From: Betaproteobacteria bacterium
Lineage (GTDB): Bacteria; Pseudomonadota; Gammaproteobacteria; Burkholderiales; SG8-39
NCBI GenBank assembly: GCA_009693235.1
Contig: SHXR01000019.1
Location: 1 to 60,410, forward strand
Reading direction: 5' to 3'
DNA: 60,410 nucleotides
Of this stretch, positions 53,493-60,410 are shown one piece after another. Positions within the stretch are counted from its first letter, which is position 1. Each line of letters starts with the position of its first letter. Both the position numbers and the translations under genes were made by a program. The notes beneath the pieces were generated by a model. It saw only the letters and a program-made list of their open reading frames with translations. It was not told where the DNA came from and searched no databases.

Positions 53493-54308
53493 ATGAATAA
53501 ACACTGGTTGTTTGCGGCGTTCCTGGCCCTGCCCACCTTCGCTTGGTCTGAAGAACTCGCTATTCCCGGCGCTGGTCCGACTGAGACCGTGACCCGGCTG
53601 CTCGCCAAGGCGTTCAACGCCCGGCAAAGGGCACATCGCGTAACGGTGCCGAAGAGCGCTGGTACTGCCAGCGCGGTGGGCGCGATCGAGAAAAACGAGT
53701 CAGTGCTGGCGCGCACGCATGATCGCCAGGACCTCGAAGCGCTCGCCAAGCGCGGGATGCATTTCATTCCGTTTGGAGCGGATGCAGTGGTTTTTATCGT
53801 CAGCGATTGGGTCGCGATCCGGTCATTTACCACGCGACAACTCGCCGATATTTTCAGCGGGCGAGTGACGGATTGGCGTGAATTGGGACAGCCGGCAGGG
53901 CCCATTCTCGTTGTGTATCGCGAGTCCACCGCATCCAGCCTCCAAGTGATTCGGCATCACCTCGAGCCGTTTCGCACGCTGGTGTTTGCGCCTGACGGCA
54001 TGCAGATGCATCGCGATTTCGAGGTGCTGAATATGTTGGATGGCTTAGGAACAGGTATTGGATTTGCCGCGCGCTCCAATCTTTCGAGCGCCGCGACGGC
54101 AATCCATGCGACCGCGCTCGACGGGGTTGAGCCCACTCCCGAGAACGTTGCGTCGGGGCGATACCGGATGACCCTGCGCTTCGGTTTTCTCCACAAATCG
54201 TCGTCCCTGAGCGCCGGTGCGCGGGCATTCCTTGCCTTCGTGGCGTCCAGCGAAGGTCGGGCTGTCACCCAACAAGCGGGCGTCGTGCCACTAGAACACG
54301 AGAAATAG
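53493..54308 (+). CDS. PstS-like phosphate/molybdate-type binding protein (orphan)
   Basis: A 271-residue periplasmic protein. The signal peptide is WLFAAFLALPTFAWSEE. The fold is that of a substrate-binding protein of the PBP type: LAIPGAGPTETVTRLL, FIPFGADAVVFIVSDWV, FTTRQLADIFSGRVTDWREL (the PstS hallmark IFxGxxxxW), LVVYRESTASSLQVIRHHL and GIGFAARSN. It is paralogous to the truncated gene at 52362. No transporter or kinase gene follows it; the kinase that its paralog once had is deleted. Phosphate binding is the family default, not proven here. Confidence 0.85.
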   Translation: MNKHWLFAAFLALPTFAWSEELAIPGAGPTETVTRLLAKAFNARQRAHRVTVPKSAGTASAVGAIEKNESVLARTHDRQDLEALAKRGMHFIPFGADAVVFIVSDWVAIRSFTTRQLADIFSGRVTDWRELGQPAGPILVVYRESTASSLQVIRHHLEPFRTLVFAPDGMQMHRDFEVLNMLDGLGTGIGFAARSNLSSAATAIHATALDGVEPTPENVASGRYRMTLRFGFLHKSSSLSAGARAFLAFVASSEGRAVTQQAGVVPLEHEK

Positions 54309-54501
54309 CCGGGCGCGATGCATCGAAGCTGCAGCGGGCGATCACGTTGCAATAAGGCCGAGCGGGGTTCGCGTTGCAGGCGATTGCACCGATCACCGTG
54401 CGCGGCGGCGGTGGCCGGCCAGATTACGCGAGCGCCTTCCGCGCTATAGTGCGCGTTAGATGTGGGTAGACCTCAATCCAGACAGGATTGGGAGGCAGTG
54501 C

Positions 54502-54860
54502 TTGGATTCGCCCGTGTGGCTATGGATGTCGATCACGGTTGGTGCGGCCCTCGCGCAAACGCTGCGTAACGCCGCACAACGCCACCTGACGCAATCGCTT
54601 GGCACGCTGGGCGCCACGCTGGTTCGCTTCCTCTACGGATTGCCCTTCGCTGCGCTATGGCTCTGGTTGGTATTGCATTTCACCGCACAGAGCCTGCCGA
54701 TTCCGACGCTGACCTTCTGGGCCTGGGTGCTGGTGTCGTCGATCGCGCAGATCGCCGCGACCGCTCTCTTGTTGCAAGTCATGACCAATCGCAATTTCGC
54801 CTTGGGCGTTGCCTATTCGAAGACCGAAGTCATTCAGATCGCGGTGTTCGCTTATGTTTG
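54502..54860 (+). pseudogene. EamA/DMT-family membrane protein, 5' part only
   Basis: TTG at 54502 (GGGAGG 6 bases upstream) starts DSPVWLWMSITVGAALAQTL, followed by RNAAQRHLTQSLGTLGATLV and several membrane helices, the layout of drug/metabolite transporters (EamA). The frame runs into YVWRRSRYPSW near 54850 and then hits a stop at 54918, where a full gene would continue for about 170 more residues. The truncation coincides with the converging end of the HDOD gene, so one deletion seems to have removed both 3' ends. Confidence 0.7.
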
Positions 54861-55517
54861 GCGGCGTTCACGCTATCCATCATGGCCGTCAACAATTCAG
54901 GTAATGCCCAGCGTTTGAAGAGGGCAAGCTGGAGATCATGCAGTTCGAATTTGAGTACGGCCAGTTGCGCGGCGCGCGAGCGCATGCTGGGATTTTTCCT
55001 GAGCAGCGCCTCGATCTGTTGGGCGAGTACGCGCGCAAAGCACCAGACCAGCATTTCCGCGAGATCATGCAATAACGTAGCGATGGCAATTTCATCGATG
55101 GCGAGATCGGTCCGCCAGTGCGCGAAGTCCCATGATAGCGTCGACGCTTTCCGCGAACGCCGCACCACCCGCAAGAGACCCCTTAGCGCATGCGGTGTGC
55201 TTCGCAGCCGCTCTTCGGCCGTGCGCAGGTTCGCGAATGCCCGAAAGAAGGGCGGCACCCCGATCATGAAGACGCAGCCCTCGACCGATGTGATCTCCGT
55301 CGAACTGCGCGCAGACCGTTTCTCGGCAACCAGGGCAAACAGCTTGGCCGTCATCAGGGGGTCTTGCGCCGCGATATTGGCGATGTCCCGCGCTTACATG
55401 CTCGATGTTCTTCGCCAGCAGATCGAGTGCTCGCTTGGTTCGACGGAGCACCGGGATGGACGAGCTGGCTAACAGGCGGCACCAGCTGTCGATATGCGAA
55501 GAAGGCGTGTTCGCCAT
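54850..55517 (-). pseudogene. HDOD-domain signalling protein, frameshifted and 3'-truncated
   Basis: The start at 55517 reads MANTPSSHIDSWCRLLASSS, then LRRTKRALDLLAKNIEHVSA. The frame breaks near 55386-55392, where one base is missing (SARDIANIAAQDPLM would be restored). The second frame continues LFALVAEKRSARSSTEITSV and IAIATLLHDLAEMLVWCFA, a modified HD region of HDOD proteins, then LPELLTAMMDSVNAA. It then hits the EamA join and ends with unrelated residues at 54830. HDOD proteins act in signalling and twitching regulation. Two independent lesions make it a pseudogene. Confidence 0.72.
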
Positions 55518-55637
55518 GGCTTGCCATAGAGAGTTCGATTCATTCGTATATCGACGAATGGGTGGCGGCGGGCGAGTCTCCTGCCGCGCCGGATCTCGAC
55601 TCGATCACGGCGGCAACGCGAGCAACACTCAATCCCT

Positions 55638-58283
55638 CTAGCGAAGCGCCTTGTCGGTCACTTCGCTGGTGTCTTTGGAAAGACCCACCAGCGCCTTGAT
55701 GCGTTCGAGCGCCGCGCGGGCATGGGTTTGACGGCCGCTATCGAACTTGCGCCATCGATCGAATCCACGTGCGAGCCGTGCGGCGATCTGAGGATTGATC
55801 GGGTCGAGCGCACCGATCTGATCCGCGGCAAACGCATAGCCACTGCCATCGGCCGCATGGAAATGCACCGGGTTGCTTTGACAGAAGCCACCGATGAGGC
55901 TTCGCACCTTGTTGGGATTGCGCAGGTCGAATGATGCGTGAGTGAGCAATCGGCGCACTTCTGCCAACGCACTGGGCAGCCGGCTGGTGGATTGAGCGAC
56001 GAGCCATTTGTCGATGACGAGCGATTCCGCGTGCCAGCGTGTATAGAACCGGTCGAGCACGATATTCCGTTCGGTGCAGTCACAGTTCGCGAATGCAGTC
56101 ATCGCTGCCAGCATGTCGGTCATGTTGTCGGCCTCGTCAAACTGCCGCAGACAAAGCTCGCGAATTGGCGCATCGGCGATTTCCATCAGGAAGCCCAGAC
56201 AGACGTTTCGCAGCGCCCGCTTGCCGGCCGGGGCCGCGGCGGGAGAATAGGGGCCGGCAACCCGCATTGCGTGGTAGCTGGATTCGAGCTCGCTACGCAA
56301 AACCGTTGCGATGTTCGATCTTGCCTGCCGTCGCACCGAGTGGATGGCGTCCGGATCGGCAATGTCCATCCGTTCGGCAATCAATCCTTCAGCGGGCAAG
56401 GTGAGCGCTTCCGCCGCGAAGGCGGGATCTTGGCCACCCTGTGCGAGCACGCGTGCAAGCGCCTCGAGGTAGGCGTCCGGAAAGTGCGGCCGCCGCCCGG
56501 CCTGATGCGCTGCAACGCCTTCCAGCAGCAAACGTAACGATAGTTCTTGCGCTGCTTCCCAGCGATTGAATCCGTCGCTGTCGTGCGCCATCAAATGGGT
56601 CAGTTCGGCGATCGAGTAGGGATAGCGCACGATCACCGGCGCCGAGAACGAGCGATTGAGCGATGGCACCGCATTGGGTGGCACGTTGGCAAACCCAAAC
56701 AACTGCTCAGCGTCAGTCAGCGATAGCGTGCGCGTCGTGACGGGCGCACCGCTGTCCCCAGGCGATTGGAGCGGAATGTCGGTGCCTTGTTGGCTGACCA
56801 AGCCAATCGAGAACGGCATATGCAACGGTAATTTCTCCGGCTGGTCCGGTGTGGGCGGCGTTGTTTGGGCGATGCGCAAAGTCATCACCTGTGTCGATGC
56901 GTCGTAGGATGACGTGACCGTGATCACCGGCGTGCCGGCTTGGTTGTACCAGCGTTTGAAATGGGTGAGATCAAAATCACTCGCATCCTGCATGGCCTGC
57001 ACGAAATCGTCGGTGGTCACCGCTTGGGCATCATGGCGCGCAAAGTACAGATCCATGCCTTTGCGAAAGTTCGCGGCGCCGATAAGCGTATGGATCATGC
57101 GGACGACTTCAGCCCCTTTTTCGTATACCGTCGCGGTATAGAAATTCGAGATCTCCAGGTACGCCTGCGGGCGGACCGGATGTGCCATGGGCCCGGCGTC
57201 CTCGGAAAATTGCGCAGACCGCAGGCCCCGCACTTCCTGGATGCGCGCGACCGCCCGCGAGTAGTGATCGGCGACGAATTCCTGATCGCGAAAGACCGTC
57301 AAACCCTCTTTCAGCGATAGCTGAAACCAGTCGCGGCAGGTGACGCGATTGCCCGTCCAATTGTGGAAGTACTCATGCGCGACGACGCGATCGATGTTCT
57401 CGTAATCGCGGTCGGTGGCGACGTCCGGTTTGGCGAGCACATACTTCGTGTTGAAGATGTTGAGGCCCTTGTTTTCCATGGCGCCCATATTAAAATCGCC
57501 GACCGCGACGATCATGTAGCAATCGACGTCCACTTCGAGGCCAAAGACGCGTTCGTCCCACAACATGGAGCGCTTCAATGCGTCCATCGCAAACTGACTT
57601 TGATCGAGTTTGCCTGGTTCGACATAAATTTCCAGCGCCATGCGGCGTCCGGATTGCGTCACGAACGAGTCGGCGAGCTTATCGAGGCGCGCGGCCACCA
57701 GCGCGAAGAGATATGAAGGTTTGGGAAACGGGTCTTCCCAGCGCACCCAATGGCGGCCACCCGCTTCGTTACCCTTGGCGAGCAGATTGCCGTTTGACAG
57801 CAGCTCCGGAAATCGCGAACGATCGGCATGGATGGTGACGGCATAGCGGGCCATCACATCGGGGCGATCGAGAAAATAGGTGATGCGACGAAAGCCTTCC
57901 GCCTCGCATTGGGTGAACAGGCCAGTCGATGACGCGTACAAGCCTTCCAGCTTGGTATTCTCCTGTGGCTTGATGCGATTGACGATGGCAAGCGTGAAAG
58001 TGTCGGGGACCATCGGGATCGTGAGGCTTTCTTCATCGATCGTATAGTCGGCAGTGCCAAGGACGCGGCCATTCAGGCTGATCGAGTCCAGCTCAAATGC
58101 ATCGCCATACAACACGAGGGGCGCACGCGGTGTGCCTGCGGTGGCGTTCCGCTGCATGCAAAGTACACTGCGAACGGTGGTATGGGCATCCTCAATATCG
58201 AAGTCCAGATCAACCGTCGAAATCAGGAAGGCCGGTGGTGCGTAGTCCTTGAGATGGATCGTTCTGGGGGTGGCTTCACGCAT
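55638..58283 (-). CDS. pepN: Aminopeptidase N (M1 metalloprotease)
   Basis: An 881-residue M1 zinc aminopeptidase. GAMEN (substrate amino-end binding) is at 267-271 and HEYFH, with the third zinc Glu 18 residues on (LSLKEGLT), at 303-307. The length matches bacterial PepN of about 880 residues. It releases amino-terminal residues from peptides in the cytoplasm. The start at 58283 gives MREATPRTIHLKDYAPPAF, the usual opening; an in-frame ATG at 58346 adds a non-family stretch. The gene is intact, in a region where its neighbours are damaged, as expected for a conserved core gene. Confidence 0.95.
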   Translation of the reverse strand: MREATPRTIHLKDYAPPAFLISTVDLDFDIEDAHTTVRSVLCMQRNATAGTPRAPLVLYGDAFELDSISLNGRVLGTADYTIDEESLTIPMVPDTFTLAIVNRIKPQENTKLEGLYASSTGLFTQCEAEGFRRITYFLDRPDVMARYAVTIHADRSRFPELLSNGNLLAKGNEAGGRHWVRWEDPFPKPSYLFALVAARLDKLADSFVTQSGRRMALEIYVEPGKLDQSQFAMDALKRSMLWDERVFGLEVDVDCYMIVAVGDFNMGAMENKGLNIFNTKYVLAKPDVATDRDYENIDRVVAHEYFHNWTGNRVTCRDWFQLSLKEGLTVFRDQEFVADHYSRAVARIQEVRGLRSAQFSEDAGPMAHPVRPQAYLEISNFYTATVYEKGAEVVRMIHTLIGAANFRKGMDLYFARHDAQAVTTDDFVQAMQDASDFDLTHFKRWYNQAGTPVITVTSSYDASTQVMTLRIAQTTPPTPDQPEKLPLHMPFSIGLVSQQGTDIPLQSPGDSGAPVTTRTLSLTDAEQLFGFANVPPNAVPSLNRSFSAPVIVRYPYSIAELTHLMAHDSDGFNRWEAAQELSLRLLLEGVAAHQAGRRPHFPDAYLEALARVLAQGGQDPAFAAEALTLPAEGLIAERMDIADPDAIHSVRRQARSNIATVLRSELESSYHAMRVAGPYSPAAAPAGKRALRNVCLGFLMEIADAPIRELCLRQFDEADNMTDMLAAMTAFANCDCTERNIVLDRFYTRWHAESLVIDKWLVAQSTSRLPSALAEVRRLLTHASFDLRNPNKVRSLIGGFCQSNPVHFHAADGSGYAFAADQIGALDPINPQIAARLARGFDRWRKFDSGRQTHARAALERIKALVGLSKDTSEVTDKALR

Positions 58284-58393
58284 GACGGGAGAGGAAAGTA
58301 AATGGTGTGCCGCGATTGTAAAGCCCGAGGGCGCGTGCCGGCGCACCGGGGTTTCCGTGATAATAACTTCATCGACGAATTGAGAGATCGATC

Positions 58394-60154
58394 ATGACTC
58401 TGCTCACCGCTGCAACGAATCGGGCCCTCGCGCCCGCCGCGAGCTACCGGCCGACCGTGATGGGTCGCAAGTACGCGGTGGCCTGTGGTCATTATCTCGC
58501 CGCGCAAGCCGCGATGCGGGTGCTGGATGCCGGCGGCAACGTAGTGGATGCCGGCGTGACGGCGGCCATTGCGCTGGCCGTCTTGCAACCCGATATCGTC
58601 GGGTTTGGCGGGGTGGCGCCGACCCTCGTGCATAGGCGCAGTGATCGCCAGACATTCGGTGTGCCGGGCTTGGGCTGGTGGCCGGCATTGACCGACGTCG
58701 ATCGTCTGCGGGAGGAGGGCAAGGGCACGGTGCCAGAAGGCATCCTGCGCTCGGTGATGCCGGCGGCCCCGGCCACACACATCGAAACATTGCGCCGCTT
58801 CGGCACCATCTCATTCGAACAGGCAGTCACCCCTGCCATGGAGATTGCGTCGCACGGCTTTGCGGTGTTTCCGGTGCTCGCCAACAGCATGAAAAAAAAT
58901 GAAGCAGGCTATCGCCGCTGGGCTGATAACGCGCGCATTTTCCTGCCGCAAGGCCGCGCACCGCGCATTGGCGAAATCCTGGTCCAAACCGATCTCGCAC
59001 GCACCTTCGGGCGCATGATCGAGGCGGAGCGCGGCGCGCCCGGCAATCGCGACGCGAAGCTCGCCGCCGTGCACGACTTCTTCTATCGTGGACCGATCGC
59101 GCGCGAGATCGATGCCTATCATCGCGCCAACGACGGCTTTATCCGCCTCGATGATCTGGCGCGGTTCACCACGCCGATCGAAGCCGCCATTGCGGCCCGT
59201 TATCGGGCCTATTCGATTGAAAATTGCGATGTGTGGTGCCAAGGCATTGCACTCCTCGAATCGATGCGCATCGCTGAAGGATTTGATCCCCAGTCACTCG
59301 GCCACAATTCTGCTGACTATGTGCATCTGATGACCGAGACGATGAACCTCGCCTTTGCCGATCGCGAGGCCTATCTTGGCGATCCGAAATTTGTGTCGGT
59401 GCCAACCGATGCATTGCTCTCGGATGCGTACGCGCTAGCGCAGCGCGAGCGTATCGATCATGCCAAGGCATTTGGCGCCATGCCCGCGGCCGGTGTGCAT
59501 GGTGGGCGGCCCAAGCCCTATGCGGGCAGGATGGCCCATGGGGCTAGTACGGCACCGACGCCAATGGCGCCGGACACGATTTATTGCTGTGTGATGGATA
59601 GCGAAGGCAATACCTACTCGGCAACGCTCTCCGACAATTCCTACGATTCGCCCGTCATTCCAGGTACCGGCATGACGATTTCATCGCGCGGTTGCCAGTC
59701 GCGGTTGGAGGCGGGCCATCCCTCCGAAGTGAAACCCGGCAAGCGCCCGCGTCTTACACCGAGTCCGGCCATCGCGTTACGGGACGGCGTGCCGTTCATG
59801 GGCTTCGGTACGCCAGGCGGTGATGTGCAGACGCAGGCGATGATGCAGGTGTTCTTCAATATCGTTGAATTCAAGATGACCGTACAGCAGGCGGTCGAAG
59901 CGCCGCGCTTCTCGACTGCAAGCTTCCCCAATTCATTTTCGCCGCATCAGTATCTGCCGGGACGCCTCAACATGGAATCGGCGATGCCGGCGGCGGTGAT
60001 CGAGGCGATGCTTGCGCGCGGGCATGATGTAGAAGTGTGGCCGGCCTTTCCGGCGGCGAGCGGTGCGGTGTGCGCGGTCATGCAGGATCCGGTCACTGGT
60101 TGGTTGCATGCGGGTGCCGATCCGCGTCGCGAGGCGTATGCGATGGGTTGGTAG
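58394..60154 (+). CDS. ggt: Gamma-glutamyltranspeptidase-family protein, apparently without signal peptide
   Basis: A 586-residue Ntn-hydrolase of the GGT family. The catalytic Thr is probably the one in PDTIYCCVMDSEGNTYSATL, which would open the small subunit after autocleavage. The large-subunit motifs AAMRVLDAGGNVVDAGVTAA and DIVGFGGVAPTLVHRR, and PRLTPSPAIALRDGVPFMGF in the small subunit, are present. Many GGTs have a signal peptide; this one starts MTLLTAATNRALAPAASYRP with no hydrophobic core, so it is probably cytoplasmic and could be a cephalosporin-acylase-like or other amide hydrolase of the family. The 110-base gap to divergent pepN should hold both promoters. Confidence 0.85.
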   Translation: MTLLTAATNRALAPAASYRPTVMGRKYAVACGHYLAAQAAMRVLDAGGNVVDAGVTAAIALAVLQPDIVGFGGVAPTLVHRRSDRQTFGVPGLGWWPALTDVDRLREEGKGTVPEGILRSVMPAAPATHIETLRRFGTISFEQAVTPAMEIASHGFAVFPVLANSMKKNEAGYRRWADNARIFLPQGRAPRIGEILVQTDLARTFGRMIEAERGAPGNRDAKLAAVHDFFYRGPIAREIDAYHRANDGFIRLDDLARFTTPIEAAIAARYRAYSIENCDVWCQGIALLESMRIAEGFDPQSLGHNSADYVHLMTETMNLAFADREAYLGDPKFVSVPTDALLSDAYALAQRERIDHAKAFGAMPAAGVHGGRPKPYAGRMAHGASTAPTPMAPDTIYCCVMDSEGNTYSATLSDNSYDSPVIPGTGMTISSRGCQSRLEAGHPSEVKPGKRPRLTPSPAIALRDGVPFMGFGTPGGDVQTQAMMQVFFNIVEFKMTVQQAVEAPRFSTASFPNSFSPHQYLPGRLNMESAMPAAVIEAMLARGHDVEVWPAFPAASGAVCAVMQDPVTGWLHAGADPRREAYAMGW

Positions 60155-60304
60155 CACCGGCGTCGTGATTGCGCAGGGTCTCGCCGTCACAGCTGGTGAC
60201 AGCGTCTTGCCACGGACCGACGCCAGCGCTAACGTGCGAGCCGGCCTCTGAGGGTATGAGCTCAGTAGTGTCCCAACGTTTTCACGAGAGACGGTTGTAG
60301 GTTG
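60155..60304. other. Intergenic region with small hairpin
   Basis: The gap after the GGT-like gene has one small perfect hairpin (GTCAC, loop AGCTG, GTGAC, about 60185-60199) without a T-run. There is no gene. The right part (TGTCCCAACGTTTTCACG) resembles the tip of a mobile element but cannot be confirmed from what is visible. Confidence 0.3.
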
Positions 60305-60410
60305 ATGATTGAACTACAGAAACGAGCGATTTTGTCTGGTCTCGATTTGAACGTCGAGGAGCAGACTTTGGGTCTTTTGCGGACCTCCGCGAAAGGCTCC
60401 CATACATCAA
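60305..60410 (+). CDS. Partial reading frame at the right edge
   Basis: ATG at 60305 opens MIELQKRAILSGLDLNVEEQ and stays open to the last base, 35 codons. There is no good ribosome site (TAGGTTG). I do not recognise it. Its position at the contig edge opposite another insertion-sequence edge makes a mobile-element or repeat gene possible, but there is no sequence support for that. Confidence 0.35.
   Translation, partial: MIELQKRAILSGLDLNVEEQTLGLLRTSAKGSHTS

Overview
The window reads as a chromosomal segment of a GC-rich betaproteobacterium, most likely Burkholderiales-like. The evidence is three Bug/TctC tripartite-tricarboxylate receptors, a pxpB-pxpC-pxpA 5-oxoprolinase operon, a type II secretion cluster whose secretin ends in a cohesin-like domain, a lysine-rich SWIB protein, and a catabolic gene repertoire (Rieske oxygenase, extradiol dioxygenases, flavin hydroxylase, HPPD, CoA-transferase, acyl-CoA dehydrogenase). 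I saw no tRNA, rRNA, CRISPR array, prophage, or recognisable DNA-binding transcription regulator.

Layout. 0-7 kb: the 5' edge of an ISNCY-type transposase at the left border, the SWIB protein, an MFS transporter, a 268-bp MITE-like element, a Tat-exported aldo/keto reductase, an aspartate-dehydrogenase-like enzyme, HtpX, a small secreted protein and an Asp/Glu-racemase-like protein. 7-13.7 kb: a damaged type II secretion cluster (gspG intact, gspF fused by deletion to the tail of gspD, three pseudopilins, one frameshifted), a D-aminoacylase-like amidohydrolase and a broken Sel1-repeat/trypsin-like protease gene. 13.7-18.5 kb: thioesterase, MDR reductase, isochorismatase-like hydrolase, Rieske oxygenase and a branched-chain-type binding protein. 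18.5-23 kb: a broken response regulator-PAS-GGDEF-EAL gene behind a hybrid histidine kinase with a degraded C-terminus. 23-33.7 kb: Gfo/Idh oxidoreductase, acyl-CoA dehydrogenase, amidohydrolase, an intact PhnD-like protein plus hybrid-kinase pair, a GMC oxidoreductase and a broken secreted-protein gene. 34-38.5 kb: pxpBCA and an ABC-F ATPase. 38.5-52 kb: two catabolic transcription units, one on each strand, with three Bug receptors and several frameshifted enzymes. 52-60.4 kb: a PstS-like/receiver deletion remnant, an intact PstS-like paralog, a cupin, truncated EamA and HDOD genes meeting tail to tail, pepN, a gamma-glutamyltranspeptidase-like gene and a partial reading frame at the right border.

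The strongest window-wide signal is gene decay. About a dozen loci carry single-base indels, nonsense codons or deletion fusions. Each of the four nonsense codons can be explained by one G:C to A:T transition (CGA to TGA, TGG to TGA twice, TGG to TAG), and three loci are deletion joins. That pattern favours real pseudogenisation, although the single-base indels sit in short homopolymers and base-calling error cannot be excluded. Housekeeping genes (htpX, pepN, pxpBCA, ABC-F) are intact; sensory, secretion and catabolic genes are the ones hit. One broken dioxygenase gene is interrupted by a tandem heptanucleotide repeat, a form that could switch the frame on and off.
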